Origin: Akkermansiaceae bacterium
GTDB lineage: Bacteria; Verrucomicrobiota; Verrucomicrobiia; Verrucomicrobiales; Akkermansiaceae
NCBI GenBank assembly: GCA_018402445.1
Contig: JAGYIT010000007.1
Coordinates: forward strand, 806,001-870,000
Direction: 5' to 3'
DNA length: 64,000 nucleotides
Positions 11,923-20,706 of the stretch are shown in pieces. The notes under the pieces were generated by a model. That model saw nothing but the letters and a program-made list of their open reading frames with translations, made no database searches and had not been told where the DNA came from. Within the stretch, counting starts at the first letter, position 1. Every line of letters starts with the position of its first letter. A program made the position numbers and the translations under genes.

Positions 11923-13026
11923 TCAATCCTTGGTGGGCAGGAACTCGGGTAAATTGCCGGGGACGCCGGCGAGGCGGGGGATCGCTTCCCAGCCATCCCG
12001 CGTGAAGATGCGGCGGGCGATGCGCTTCAGGGAATCCTTAGCGTTGCGGACATCGGGGCGTTCGCTGCGGAGACGGTCGCCTTCCGCTTCCGGCAGGAAA
12101 GACCAGGAGAACATGATGCGGGAATCGACCATGCTGGGCTTGTCTCCGTAAGTACGGGTTTCGCCAAAGCGCATGTCGGCGATCCAGACACCCTCGGCGT
12201 GGGGGCGGGCGATCCACCATCCGCCGGAGAACCATTTTACGGTCTCAACTTCCCGCTCGTTTTCCATGCCCGCGAGTGATTCCGCGCGGCGCGGGTAGAT
12301 CGTCCAGCGGATGGGAGCGGAGGGGCTTTCGAAAACGGAGCGGTAGCCGACCCAGAGTTCATCGCCGCGATCCACGACGGAGCGCCAGAGGAGGGTGTTG
12401 AATGCGGAGGGCGCTTCCACGCGTCGTTGGTAGGTGATTTCGCGGCGGGTGAGGTCGGCTTCGAAGGCGTTGGATGCCAGAAATTTCAAACCGAAGGTGA
12501 GGGCGACGTATCCGGTGCTGATCCCGATGCCCCATTTCAGCAGGCGGGTGCGTTTTTTCTGGAGTTGCTTCGTGCGGCAGAAGCATAGCCACACCAAGGA
12601 AACGAGCAGCGGTAGGGTGTAGAGCGGATCGATGATGAAGAGGTTGTTGAAGGCGACGCGGGTTTCGGAAAACGGCCAGAGGACGGAGGTGCCATAGATG
12701 GTGAAGCAGTCGAGCAGGACATGGGTGGACCAAACGAGGAACACAAACCAGCCCGCGCGGGTGGGGGAAATTTTCTCCTTTTTCCAGAGCTTCGCGAGTG
12801 GCTTGGCGAGGGCGAAAGAGGCGATGACCATCATCAGCAGCGAGTGGCTGGCTCCGCGGTGGAACTCGAGTTGCCGGGCGGTATCGAGGAAAGGGGAGAC
12901 GACCACATCGAGGTCGGGCAGCGTGCCGAAAAGTAAGCCCCAGGCGACCGCGCGGTTGCCGAGTTTTTTCCCGAGGAGCGCCTCGCCGACGGCGGCTCCG
13001 AGTAAGGCTTGAGTGAGGGAATCCAC
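11923..13026 (-). CDS. Membrane-bound metal-dependent hydrolase (YdjM/DUF457 family)
   Basis: A 367-residue inner membrane protein. The N-terminus MDSLTQALLGAAVGEALLGK, followed by GLLFGTLPDLDVVVSPF and EFHRGASHSLL, is typical of the DUF457/YdjM family, whose conserved Asp and His residues are thought to bind metal. Several transmembrane helices follow (for example WFVFLVWSTHVLLDCFTIYG and LYTLPLLVSLVWLCF), then a soluble C-terminal domain of about 170 residues. The start is GTG at 13026. It lies 19 bases behind the next minus-strand gene, so the two are probably co-transcribed. The enzymatic activity is not established. Confidence 0.8.
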   Translation of the reverse strand: MDSLTQALLGAAVGEALLGKKLGNRAVAWGLLFGTLPDLDVVVSPFLDTARQLEFHRGASHSLLMMVIASFALAKPLAKLWKKEKISPTRAGWFVFLVWSTHVLLDCFTIYGTSVLWPFSETRVAFNNLFIIDPLYTLPLLVSLVWLCFCRTKQLQKKRTRLLKWGIGISTGYVALTFGLKFLASNAFEADLTRREITYQRRVEAPSAFNTLLWRSVVDRGDELWVGYRSVFESPSAPIRWTIYPRRAESLAGMENEREVETVKWFSGGWWIARPHAEGVWIADMRFGETRTYGDKPSMVDSRIMFSWSFLPEAEGDRLRSERPDVRNAKDSLKRIARRIFTRDGWEAIPRLAGVPGNLPEFLPTKD

Positions 13027-13045
13027 GTTTGGGCGTAAATTACGG

Positions 13046-13963
13046 CTAGGGTTTGGGAGTCAGGGTCTTGCCGAACTCGTTCCAAAGTAGGCGGGTGATG
13101 TGGGACTCCAGCGCCGCCAACGGATCGTCGAGCACTTCGGGAGCGGGATTGTAGGAGGCGGTTTTTGAGAGATGGCCGCGGACGAGGTTGAACGTAGTTT
13201 TCATGATGTCGTTGCGAAGGCTGTCCGGGTCAGCGGTGGTGAAAGAAAGGACATCCGTGGTAATCGCGCCGTCTCCGGGGCCGGTGATCCATAGTGCGAC
13301 CGGCGTGGGAGCGTTGGTGTTCTGGATCGTGCGTCCGATGTGGAGTTCGTGGGAAAAGCTCACGATGCCGGAGGAGGCGGTGTTCAGATCCCGGGTGATT
13401 TTCGCGATGATTTCAGGCAGAAATTCCGAGAACTTTTCGCCGGTGCCGATATGGACGACCGCTTGAGCCGCAGCTTCGGGATCGGCGTTCCAATCAGGCA
13501 GGGTGGGCTTGAGTTGGCGGATCGCGGAGACGGCGGACTGGATTTGCTCGGGATTAGATTCCGATAGATCGAGGATCCGTTCGTAGGCGAGAAGTGCGCG
13601 TTGGAAAGCGCCCGCTTGTTCAAGGGTGGCGGCGAGAGCGAGGAGTTTCGCGGAACCCTCCGGCGCGCGATCCGAGTAGGTGTCCAGCATGGGAGGCGAT
13701 TTGATGTCGCCGAGATCCAGGGGTTCGATTGGGGGGCTTTTATCCGGGACTGTGAAAATGTCATCGGGCGGCGGGACTTTGATGGAGATCGCGTCGTCTT
13801 CCAGCCTTGAGGTGGGTAGGGAGGCCAGGGCTTCGGTGCGGATTTCGCTGAGCCTCGCTTCGGAGGGGGGGGTGAGGAAATCCATCCCGCGTGTGGCCGA
13901 CCACCAGATCAGGACGACGGTGAACAGGCAAAGTGGGATCGCGGCGAGGAGCGGGATACGCAT
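13046..13963 (-). CDS. Hypothetical membrane-anchored protein
   Basis: A 305-residue protein with one N-terminal membrane segment (LLAAIPLCLFTVVLIWW, about residues 5-21) and the rest predicted outside the cytoplasm. It has a Pro-rich linker (about 64-92) and a helical region that could be TPR-like (KLLALAATLEQAGAFQRALL, about 106-125). I recognise no catalytic motif. It precedes the YdjM-like hydrolase gene by 19 bases on the same strand, which suggests a two-gene operon and perhaps a shared envelope role. The ATG at 13963 gives the signal anchor directly. Confidence 0.7.
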   Translation of the reverse strand: MRIPLLAAIPLCLFTVVLIWWSATRGMDFLTPPSEARLSEIRTEALASLPTSRLEDDAISIKVPPPDDIFTVPDKSPPIEPLDLGDIKSPPMLDTYSDRAPEGSAKLLALAATLEQAGAFQRALLAYERILDLSESNPEQIQSAVSAIRQLKPTLPDWNADPEAAAQAVVHIGTGEKFSEFLPEIIAKITRDLNTASSGIVSFSHELHIGRTIQNTNAPTPVALWITGPGDGAITTDVLSFTTADPDSLRNDIMKTTFNLVRGHLSKTASYNPAPEVLDDPLAALESHITRLLWNEFGKTLTPKP

Positions 13964-14016
13964 GATTAGGTGGTGGTGAATCTAGGGGCTTGTGTCGAAG
14001 GGGCAAGGGAACAAAG

Positions 14017-14051
14017 AAAAACCCCACCGGTTTTGTGCCGGAGGGGTTTTT
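14017..14051 (-). terminator. Rho-independent terminator downstream of rplS
   Basis: AAAAACCCCACCGG (14017-14030), a 7-base loop, then CCGGAGGGGTTTTT (14038-14051). The GC stem is flanked by A and T runs, so it can terminate in both directions. It lies 22 bases after the rplS stop codon. Confidence 0.85.
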
Positions 14052-14073
14052 GGAAACGGTTTCTTGAAGGCGA

Positions 14074-14418
14074 TCAGTCGGCGCTCTTGACGAGGAGGGC
14101 GCGCTTGCCGACCCGCTCGCGGAGGTAATGGAGCTTGGCACGGCGGACTTTGCCTTTGTTCGTCACCTCGATCTTGGCGATACGCGGGGTGTGGAGCGGA
14201 AAAACGCGCTCGACGCCCTCACCGTAGGAAATCTTGCGGACTGTGAAGGCGGAATTAATGCCGGAGCCTCCCTTGGCAATCACGAGACCTGCGAAGATCT
14301 GGACGCGCTCCTTACCGCCCTCGACCACCCGGCAGTGCACTTTGACGGTGTCGCCGACGTTGAATGACGCAACATCCTCCTTGAGTTGCTCCTGCTCGAT
14401 TTTTTTGATTATGTCCAT
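14074..14418 (-). CDS. rplS: 50S ribosomal protein L19
   Basis: A 114-residue ribosomal protein at the 30S-50S interface. It shows the L19 signature across [20 protein letters not shown], followed by [27 protein letters not shown] and [16 protein letters not shown]. Length and sequence are normal. In many bacteria rplS lies in a cluster with rpsP, rimM and trmD; here it stands alone, with its own strong terminator, so it is probably monocistronic. The start is ATG at 14418, without an obvious Shine-Dalgarno. Confidence 0.97.
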   Translation of the reverse strand: MDIIKKIEQEQLKEDVASFNVGDTVKVHCRVVEGGKERVQIFAGLVIAKGGSGINSAFTVRKISYGEGVERVFPLHTPRIAKIEVTNKGKVRRAKLHYLRERVGKRALLVKSAD

Positions 14419-14534
14419 GATCGTGGTGGTGGAAAGTGTGTGAATGATTGCGGCGCGAGCCTCAGCGGAACGCGCGGGGCGAGATGGCTAGGGGATGGGC
14501 AGGGCTTTTGCAAGGGTGAAAATGCTAAAATAAA

Positions 14535-14568
14535 CGCTGAAAGGCTGAAATCCTGAAAAGCTGAAATC
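14535..14568 (-). repeat. CTGAAA-type tandem repeat after hisI
   Basis: Four CTGAAA units spaced 7-9 bases apart begin 12 bases after the hisI stop codon. On the minus strand they read TTTCAGC, TTTTCAGGA, TTTCAGCC, TTTCAGCG. They resemble the TTTCAA-based heptad repeats found before gltX, prlC and the dehydrogenase gene. Confidence 0.6.
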
Positions 14569-14579
14569 TCTCAGGGCTC

Positions 14580-15038
14580 TCAGTTGGTTTTTTTTCCGTA
14601 AACGGCGGAGGGATCGAAGGATAGATCTGACTGGGTGAAGGCGAGCGCGGCGGGGGTGCCGGGGATGATCTTGCGGTAGAAACAGGAGTTGCGGCCGGTG
14701 TGGCAAGCGCCCGCGCCGATCTGCTCGACGACGAGGATGAGCGCATCCTGGTCGCAGTCGGTAAGGATCTCGACGATTTTCTGGGTGTGGCCGGAGGTTT
14801 TTCCCTTGTGCCAGATTTCCGAACGGGAACGCGACCAATAGACCGCCTCACCGGACTCGAGCGTGAGCTTGAGCGACTCGGCGTTCATGTAGGCGAGCAT
14901 CAGCGGCTCGCGGGTGGCGGCGTCGATGGCCATGGCGGGGATCAGGCCGTCGGCGTCGAACTTTGGCGCGAACTCGCCGGATTCCTCGATCTGGGCTTTG
15001 TCTTTGCGGGCGGAAAACGGGCTGGGTGAGGAGGACAT
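14580..15038 (-). CDS. hisI: Phosphoribosyl-AMP cyclohydrolase
   Basis: HisI opens the purine ring of phosphoribosyl-AMP, the third step of histidine synthesis. Motifs include [40 protein letters not shown] (the W-S-R-S-R-x-x-x-W-x-K-G signature), [13 protein letters not shown] and the zinc-binding [12 protein letters not shown]. The start at 15038 ([13 protein letters not shown]) is preferred to the upstream ATG at 15140, because the longer N-terminus is unlike the family. It is a monofunctional enzyme without the HisE domain. No other histidine genes are in the window. Confidence 0.93.
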   Translation of the reverse strand: MSSSPSPFSARKDKAQIEESGEFAPKFDADGLIPAMAIDAATREPLMLAYMNAESLKLTLESGEAVYWSRSRSEIWHKGKTSGHTQKIVEILTDCDQDALILVVEQIGAGACHTGRNSCFYRKIIPGTPAALAFTQSDLSFDPSAVYGKKTN

Positions 15039-15193
15039 GGCGGGGAGAAAGTGGAAGTTTGCAAGCAGTGCTGTCGAGGTCGTTTTTTCTATGTAAGCGG
15101 AGTCCTCAGCACCGCCTGAAGATTCGCCATGTGTATTCATAGGCGTCAGCTACCAGACATCGGTTACTTGGATCAGGATGGGCAAGCAAGAGG

Positions 15194-15451
15194 TTGCAAG
15201 CGGTGACAAAGAACGAGGCAGAGATGCTGGAGTCTGGGGTTAATGAGACGATGTGGCCGGATCTGGGAATGGCGGGGATGCTGCGTTATCGTGTGCGGTA
15301 TTTCACGGACGGAGCGGTGATCGGGAGTGAGGCGTTTGTGAACGAGGCGTTTGTGGGGGCGCGGGATCGGTATACGGAAAGGAGGAAGGATGGTGCGCGG
15401 CGGATGCGGGGCAGCGGAGCGGCGGCGAAAGCTCCTAAATTTCTGCCCTAA
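15194..15451 (+). pseudogene. C-terminal remnant of a Y1 transposase
   Basis: The 85-codon frame matches the C-terminal part of the complete transposase at 54491-55597 almost residue for residue: PDLGMAGML, RVRYFTDGAVIGS, FVNEAF, ERRKDGARRMRGSGAAA. The N-terminal catalytic HUH and Tyr regions are missing and no trace is visible upstream. It is therefore a decayed copy rather than a functional gene. It lies between hisI and a HAD phosphatase gene. Confidence 0.85.
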
Positions 15452-15495
15452 GAGCCTTGCAATGTTTGAGGGGTGCCGATACTTGCGGCGCCGCT

Positions 15496-16113
15496 ATGGC
15501 AAGTGTTGGTTCAATTAGTTTTCCGAAAGAGGGTTTTGATGCGGTTATTTTCGACTGCGACGGGACATTAGTTGACTCCATGCCGGCGCATTTCGACGCT
15601 TGGTGCGAAGCTCTGGCATCTTATGGCGCGGGGGGGATTTTCAAGGAGGATGTCTTCTTCGCAATGGGCGGACGTCCCACCCGGGACATCGTTATCGACT
15701 TGAACAGCGAATACGGTCTTAGGCTCGATCCGGAAGCGATCGCCCTAGCCAAACGCGACGCCTTCCTGCGCAAGCTCCATCTTGTCGAACTCATCGATGA
15801 GGTCGCGGATTTCGCGAAAAGCCTCAGCGGAAAGATGCCCTTGGCGGTGGCATCCGGCGGCTCGCGCCATGTGGTGGAGAGGACGCTGAAATTGCTGAAT
15901 TGCTCCGATTGGTTCGACGAGGTCGTGACCGCCGACGATGTTGCCAACGGCAAACCGAGTCCCGACATTTTTCTCAAGGCCGCGGAACTTCTCGGCGTCG
16001 CGCCGGGAAGGTGCCTCGTGATCGAGGACGCGCCTCCGGGCGTGATCGCCGCGCAAGCGGCGGGAATGCAGGTCATCACCGTGCCGATGCCGCTGGCCGG
16101 GATCGTTCGTTGA
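15496..16113 (+). CDS. HAD family phosphatase (beta-phosphoglucomutase-like)
   Basis: A 205-residue haloacid dehalogenase superfamily hydrolase. It has FDAVIFDCDGTLVDSMPAHF (motif I DxDGT, nucleophile Asp), a helical cap, LAVASGGSRHVVERTL (motif II Ser), a motif III Lys in NGKPSPDIFLKAAELLG, and VIEDAPPGVIAAQAAGM (motif IV). These features place it with the beta-phosphoglucomutase/YqaB subgroup; the actual sugar phosphate or other substrate cannot be told. The ATG at 15496 is used because the upstream frame start lies inside the transposase remnant region. Confidence 0.88.
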   Translation: MASVGSISFPKEGFDAVIFDCDGTLVDSMPAHFDAWCEALASYGAGGIFKEDVFFAMGGRPTRDIVIDLNSEYGLRLDPEAIALAKRDAFLRKLHLVELIDEVADFAKSLSGKMPLAVASGGSRHVVERTLKLLNCSDWFDEVVTADDVANGKPSPDIFLKAAELLGVAPGRCLVIEDAPPGVIAAQAAGMQVITVPMPLAGIVR

Positions 16114-16115
16114 GT

Positions 16116-16517
16116 TTATCCCTCCCTCACTTCTTCGACGGGAGCTTCGGGTTCCTCTTCGATGGGCGCTTCCACATATTCAGGGATTTTCGTGAGGGTA
16201 TAGACGCCGTCGCCGATTTCCAAGGTTCCGGATTGGATGTCCGCCGCCGCGTATTGGCCGAGTTTCTCGCCGGTGACGCGGAGGTTCGCTGCACGGCCAT
16301 CCGGGCCTTGGGTGGTGAGGATGGAGCCGGTCTCCACCTTCCATGAACCGTAGGACTGGATCAGGACGAATTTGCGGTCGGATGGGATCGACGCGACCCT
16401 GCCCACGAGCCTAGGCCTCTCGGTTTCGGCTTTCTCCCTAGGCTTCTGCTCTGGCTTTTCCGCACAGGCGATGAGCAAGACGCACAGGAACAGGGCGGCG
16501 GCTTGGAGGATTTTCAT
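16116..16517 (-). CDS. Small lipoprotein of unknown function
   Basis: A 133-residue protein starting at ATG 16517 with a lipoprotein signal (MKILQAAALFLCVLLIACAE, lipobox LIAC). It then has a Lys/Glu/Pro-rich linker and a compact beta-rich domain (RLVGRVASIPSDRKFVLIQS, then GSILTTQGPDGRAANLRVTG). The C-terminus is acidic (PIEEEPEAPVEEVREG). No family is recognised with certainty. It begins one base after the pdxH stop codon, so it is almost certainly co-transcribed and translationally linked with pdxH. Confidence 0.75.
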   Translation of the reverse strand: MKILQAAALFLCVLLIACAEKPEQKPREKAETERPRLVGRVASIPSDRKFVLIQSYGSWKVETGSILTTQGPDGRAANLRVTGEKLGQYAAADIQSGTLEIGDGVYTLTKIPEYVEAPIEEEPEAPVEEVREG

Positions 16518-16518
16518 A

Positions 16519-17157
16519 TCACGGGGCGAGGCGGTCGATGTCCCAGGAGCCATCGGCTTGATGGGTGTAGAGAAAGCGGTCGTGGATGCGGGCGGGGCCG
16601 CCTTGCCAGAACTCGATAGTCTTGGGCACCACGCGAAATCCGCCCCAGAAAGAGGGCAGGGGGATCTCGCCGTCCTTGAAGCGATTTTTGATCTCCTCGA
16701 GTTTCAGCAGCAGGATCTTCCTAGAGGTGATGACCTCGGACTGGTTGGAAACCCAGGCGCCGATCTGGGAGTCGCGCGGGCGGGATGTGAAGTAGTCGAG
16801 CGATTCCGCGGTGGAGATTTTTTCGGCATGTCCTTGGACGATGACCTGCCGCTCCAGGGTGACCCACGGGAAGAGCAGGCACACGGCGGGGTTTGCGGCG
16901 ATGTGGGTGGCCTTGCGGGAGTGGTAGTTGGTGAAAAAGATGAAGCCTTGCCGATCGAATGCCTTGAGCAGGACGGTGCGTTGCGAGGGGAATCCTTCCG
17001 GCGATACGGTGGCGAGCGTCATCGCGTTGGGCTCGTGGACATGGAGTTCGGTCGCCTGCTGGAACCATTTTTCGAAAACCTCTGTCGGGTCGTCGCTGAG
17101 GTCCTCCCGGCGCAAACCGCGGGTGGAATATTCTTTTCTGTAATCGGAAAGATCCAT
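16519..17157 (-). CDS. pdxH: Pyridoxamine 5'-phosphate oxidase
   Basis: An FMN-dependent oxidase that makes pyridoxal 5'-phosphate from PNP or PMP. The 212-residue protein has NAMTLATVSPEGFPSQRTVL (FMN-binding strand region), GFIFFTNYHSRKATHIAANP, VQGHAEKI, SQIGAWVSNQSEVI, the PSFWGGFRVVPKTIEFWQGG signature and the C-terminal DIDRLAP. All are standard, and the length is typical. A lipoprotein gene follows one base after the stop. The oppositely oriented large lipoprotein gene begins about 136 bases upstream, so the promoters share this interval. Confidence 0.96.
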   Translation of the reverse strand: MDLSDYRKEYSTRGLRREDLSDDPTEVFEKWFQQATELHVHEPNAMTLATVSPEGFPSQRTVLLKAFDRQGFIFFTNYHSRKATHIAANPAVCLLFPWVTLERQVIVQGHAEKISTAESLDYFTSRPRDSQIGAWVSNQSEVITSRKILLLKLEEIKNRFKDGEIPLPSFWGGFRVVPKTIEFWQGGPARIHDRFLYTHQADGSWDIDRLAP

Positions 17158-17293
17158 GCGTCATTCCATAGGCCGCGATTCCGAAAGGTCAAACGGCAAC
17201 CCACATCGCCGGCCAATTATCGTGAAGTGCGTGTAATTGTTTAATTGTGCAATCTTTGCTTGATCGCCCGCTTGGGGTGCATTTACTGGCCGG

Positions 17294-19606
17294 GTGAAAA
17301 TGAAATACAATATCTGGTGTTTGGGTTCGGTGCTTCTTATCGGAGCGGTTTCCTGCAAGGAGAGACCGAAAACCACGGAAGCGGGGGAGGAGAAATCGGT
17401 CGTCGAGGCCGTGGTCGAGACGGTCAAGGACGTAATTACGACGCCGCCCGCCGCGACGATCAGCGATGAGGAGCGCGCCGCGAAGCTGGGCTTCGCGAAG
17501 CATCTGCCGGCCGATGCCGAGATGGTCATGTCCGTTTACAACGCCGAGCAGGCGGCGGAGGATCTCAAGGCGGTGGGGCTTTTCAAATTCTTTGCGGAGA
17601 TGGGCACGGGCTTCGATATGGAGTTCGAGGAAGGTGATATCGACGAGGATATGCTCGAGGAGGACATCATCGAGGACGACGCGGAGCAGGGCGAGGACGG
17701 GTTCGCCGAAGGCGAGGAAGGTTTCGGCGAGGCTCCCAGCCCGTGGACTCTTTTCGGACGTGAAATCACCCTGGCGATGGGCAAGACGGCCGGTGAGCAA
17801 ACCGGCCACCTTCTCACCGCAAGCCGCCGCATGGGATATTTCCAGGCCAAGGCGATGGGCAAGGCCGCCCAATCCTATGCCAAGACGGGCAATATGGAGG
17901 ATTTCACCGAAATGCTTGAGCAGGAGATGGAAGCCGCGCTGCCGAAAAACATGCTTGAGGATTCCGAGTCTGGCCTTGAGCTGCTGGAAAAGGCGCAGAT
18001 GCCACCGCTCTATATCGCGTTCCGGGCCAAGGAGGGCGAGCTTGAGCAGGCCGCACAGCTCGTGGCGGGAAGCCTTGGCATGTTCGCCATGTTCGGCGAG
18101 ATGGCCGCGCCCGTCGAGTTCGAGACCGGCGGAGGCAAGTTCGTCGGATACAAGCTCCTCGGCGAGGAAATCGCGAAAGTGATGACGGCCGAAAGGGAAA
18201 GCATGGATGAGAACCTCGGCGCGAAGAACGTCGATGGCATCATCGCGGCCATGGGCAAAAAGAATCTCATCGTGGCCTCGGGAACGGTCGGCGATTACGT
18301 GGTGATGCTGATAGGTGGCTCCGAGGAGTCCTTGAAACTCGCCGATGATGTGAAGGGGTCGCTGATCGCCTCGGGTGGCCTGAATTTCGCCGATCCCTTC
18401 GCGGACAAGAAACTGCTCACGCTGATCTATGGCGAAAAGGAACTCTGGGACACTGTTGTCGAGGCGGCGGGCGGTATCTCTTCCTACGCCCTCGGATTCC
18501 GCGACGGCATCGCCGGCGGCGGGGGACTTGGCGAAACGCGCGACATCGAGGCGATGCTCCAGATCGTCGCCGACCGTGAGAAAGCGCTGCTCGCGCTCGG
18601 AAGCTCGAACAATCTGGGCATGGTCGCATACGCGGAGGAAGGTCTGAAGATCGAGAGCTTCGGCGGATATGACAAAGGCGGTGTGGACTGGGGAGCGAAG
18701 ACGAAGCTCTCCCACCTCGGCGAGAGCGGCGACAATATGCTTTTCCTCAGCGTCCCGAGCAACGCCGCCTACGACGAGAAGATGGGCGATTACCTCGAGG
18801 CCATCGTCGAGACGATGTATGCCGCCACGGTCAAGTTCTCGGAGCTTGAGATCGAGGCTCCCGAACTGGAGGAGATAAGACAATACGCCCAGCTTTTCGA
18901 CACCCAGTTCCGCGAGGATCTCGTCGGTCTCTACGGCGCGCTCAGCGGCAGCATGTCCGAAGGTCTCGGCAACGAGATGGCTCTCGTGATGGATTTGAAA
19001 GGCAGCATGCCCGCTATTCCCGGCATTCCCCAGAAAGTCGTGGACGAGGCGAAATCCCCACGCATGACCCTACTGGCACCGGTCAAGGATCGCGCCAAGC
19101 TGAAGGAGTCATGGGCGAAGGTGAATTCGCACACTACTTCGTTGCTTGCTGTCGTGAGCGAGATGTCCGGTGAGAAGATCCCGATGCAGAAGCCGATCAG
19201 CTCCGAGAAGGACGGCAAGACCACATGGTTCTTCTCCTTCCCGTTTTTCCAGGATGATTTCCTGCCCTCCGTTACGGTCAGCGACAACTGGTTCGCCGCC
19301 TCGACCTCCAAGACGCAGGCCACGGATCTGATGTCCAAGGCGGCGGCTGGCGGGGCGGAAGGCGAGGGCATCCAGTTCCGCGTGAACTTCAACGCGATCA
19401 CCGGCTATGCTCAGGAAATGCTCGACATGGTGGAAAGGAACGCCGCGGAGATCTTTCCCGAGGAAAGCGCCCTCATCGCATTCAATGCGAACAAGGTGGA
19501 GATGAAGTCGCTCATCGAGGCCTGCCGCGAGTTCGAGTCCTTGGACTGGACCGCCCGCAAGGAGAACGGCACGGTCCGCAACTCGATGCATTTCCGCATG
19601 AAGTGA
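17294..19606 (+). CDS. Large acidic lipoprotein, function unknown
   Basis: A 770-residue protein starting at GTG 17294, with an ATG alternative at 17300. The signal ends in a lipobox (LLIGAVSC). The mature part begins with a linker and a strongly acidic, Glu/Asp-rich stretch at about residues 113-150 (EEGDIDEDMLEEDIIEDDAE), followed by a long folded region. I see no enzymatic motif; the overall pattern resembles DUF3352-like secreted proteins found in this phylum, but this is a loose comparison. It is likely attached to the outer membrane or periplasmic face. The neighbour trmO follows on the same strand 64 bases later. Confidence 0.75.
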   Translation: MKMKYNIWCLGSVLLIGAVSCKERPKTTEAGEEKSVVEAVVETVKDVITTPPAATISDEERAAKLGFAKHLPADAEMVMSVYNAEQAAEDLKAVGLFKFFAEMGTGFDMEFEEGDIDEDMLEEDIIEDDAEQGEDGFAEGEEGFGEAPSPWTLFGREITLAMGKTAGEQTGHLLTASRRMGYFQAKAMGKAAQSYAKTGNMEDFTEMLEQEMEAALPKNMLEDSESGLELLEKAQMPPLYIAFRAKEGELEQAAQLVAGSLGMFAMFGEMAAPVEFETGGGKFVGYKLLGEEIAKVMTAERESMDENLGAKNVDGIIAAMGKKNLIVASGTVGDYVVMLIGGSEESLKLADDVKGSLIASGGLNFADPFADKKLLTLIYGEKELWDTVVEAAGGISSYALGFRDGIAGGGGLGETRDIEAMLQIVADREKALLALGSSNNLGMVAYAEEGLKIESFGGYDKGGVDWGAKTKLSHLGESGDNMLFLSVPSNAAYDEKMGDYLEAIVETMYAATVKFSELEIEAPELEEIRQYAQLFDTQFREDLVGLYGALSGSMSEGLGNEMALVMDLKGSMPAIPGIPQKVVDEAKSPRMTLLAPVKDRAKLKESWAKVNSHTTSLLAVVSEMSGEKIPMQKPISSEKDGKTTWFFSFPFFQDDFLPSVTVSDNWFAASTSKTQATDLMSKAAAGGAEGEGIQFRVNFNAITGYAQEMLDMVERNAAEIFPEESALIAFNANKVEMKSLIEACREFESLDWTARKENGTVRNSMHFRMK

Positions 19607-19670
19607 TTTTCCCGCGAAGTCCCTCCGCTCCGTCACGGGGCGGGGGGATTTCCGTTTCGGCAACAAGCCC

Positions 19671-20366
19671 ATGGAGATCGAGCCGATAGGGTTCCTGCGC
19701 ACCTGCTTCGGGGAGAAATTCGCAGTGCCCCGGCAGCCGGGTCTTTGCCCGTCCGCGTGGGGGACGCTGGAGTTTTCCCCGGGATACCGCTCACTGGAGG
19801 CGGTGCGTGGGCTGGAGGGGTTTTCGCATGTCTGGCTCATCTTCGGTTTTCACAAAACGGCGGGCGATGGCTGGCATCCGACGGTCAGGCCTCCAAGACT
19901 CGGCGGGAACGAGAGGGTGGGGGTTTTCGCCAGCCGCTCCACCTTCCGCCCCAATGGGCTGGGGCTGTCCTTGGTGAAGCTGGATCGGATCGCATGGGAA
20001 ACGGAAAACGGGATGGAGCCGCCCGTGCTCCATGTATCCGGCGTGGATCTGGTCGATGGCACGCCTGTCTATGACGTGAAGCCCTATTTGGCTTACGCCG
20101 AATCCTTGCCTGACGCCGAGTGTGGCTACGCGGGGCAACCGGTCAAAAGGATGCCGGTGAGCATCGATGAAACGGCGCGCGATGATTTCGGAAAACTGCC
20201 GATCCGCGACCAACGGGTGATCATGGAAGCGCTTTCGCTCGATCCCCGCCCCGCCGCCTCGCCGAAGGATGATGGGAGGATATACGGGGCTTTGCTTTGT
20301 GGAAAAAACGTGATGTTCCGCTTTGCGGACGGGGTTTGCAGCCTTACCGGGGTTGGCCCTGCCTGA
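19671..20366 (+). CDS. trmO: tRNA (N6-threonylcarbamoyladenosine37-N6)-methyltransferase TrmO
   Basis: TrmO methylates t6A37 of some threonine tRNAs using AdoMet, through a TsaA-like beta-barrel domain. The N-terminus EIEPIGFLRTCFGEKFAVPR plus QPGLCP is diagnostic. It is followed by GLEGFSHVWLIFGFH, RPPRLGGNERVGVFASRSTF, RPNGLGLSLVKL and VDGTPVYDVKPYL. The length (231 residues) fits the long form with a C-terminal domain. The start is ATG at 19671. It stands alone; purH follows after a long gap. Confidence 0.92.
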   Translation: MEIEPIGFLRTCFGEKFAVPRQPGLCPSAWGTLEFSPGYRSLEAVRGLEGFSHVWLIFGFHKTAGDGWHPTVRPPRLGGNERVGVFASRSTFRPNGLGLSLVKLDRIAWETENGMEPPVLHVSGVDLVDGTPVYDVKPYLAYAESLPDAECGYAGQPVKRMPVSIDETARDDFGKLPIRDQRVIMEALSLDPRPAASPKDDGRIYGALLCGKNVMFRFADGVCSLTGVGPA

Positions 20367-20706
20367 GCGCGTGTTTAGGGCAGCACACATCGCCAAATAA
20401 ACTGCGGCCCGATACCAAGGGACGCAAATCCTAAGTGTCTCATCCACGGTAAAGCTGCGGAGGCCGCGAAGTGACGCGGAGCCATCACGATAAATCTTTT
20501 CAGGATTGCCCCAAAAATCTCCTCAACCCGGCTCCGCGTCCCTCTCCGGCCTATGCGCCGTTGCAGTGAAATCCATGTTCACGGCCGCATCCTCAAAATA
20601 GGCCGTCCGCAGCGGTAGGGATTCCCGCTTGCGTGCCGGGTGGGGGTTCGATACGGGAGGCGTGTCCGGAACGGCCTCCGTCTCCGGGAAATCACCCAAA
20701 CATATC
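20367..20706. other. Intergenic region upstream of purH
   Basis: These 340 bases have no supportable gene. I looked for a ZTP (pfl) riboswitch, expected before purine genes, but did not find its conserved GGGTCGTGACTGG and CCGCCTGGGC elements. No clear terminator for trmO is visible. The region presumably holds the purH promoter. Confidence 0.4.

Noticed and set aside
17189..18883. Long minus-strand open frame (564 codons) opposite the acidic lipoprotein gene
   Set aside because: It is the antisense of a clear coding gene in GC-rich DNA, has no recognisable domain and no start context.
20367..20706. Possible ZTP riboswitch before purH
   Set aside because: The conserved core elements of the pfl motif are absent.
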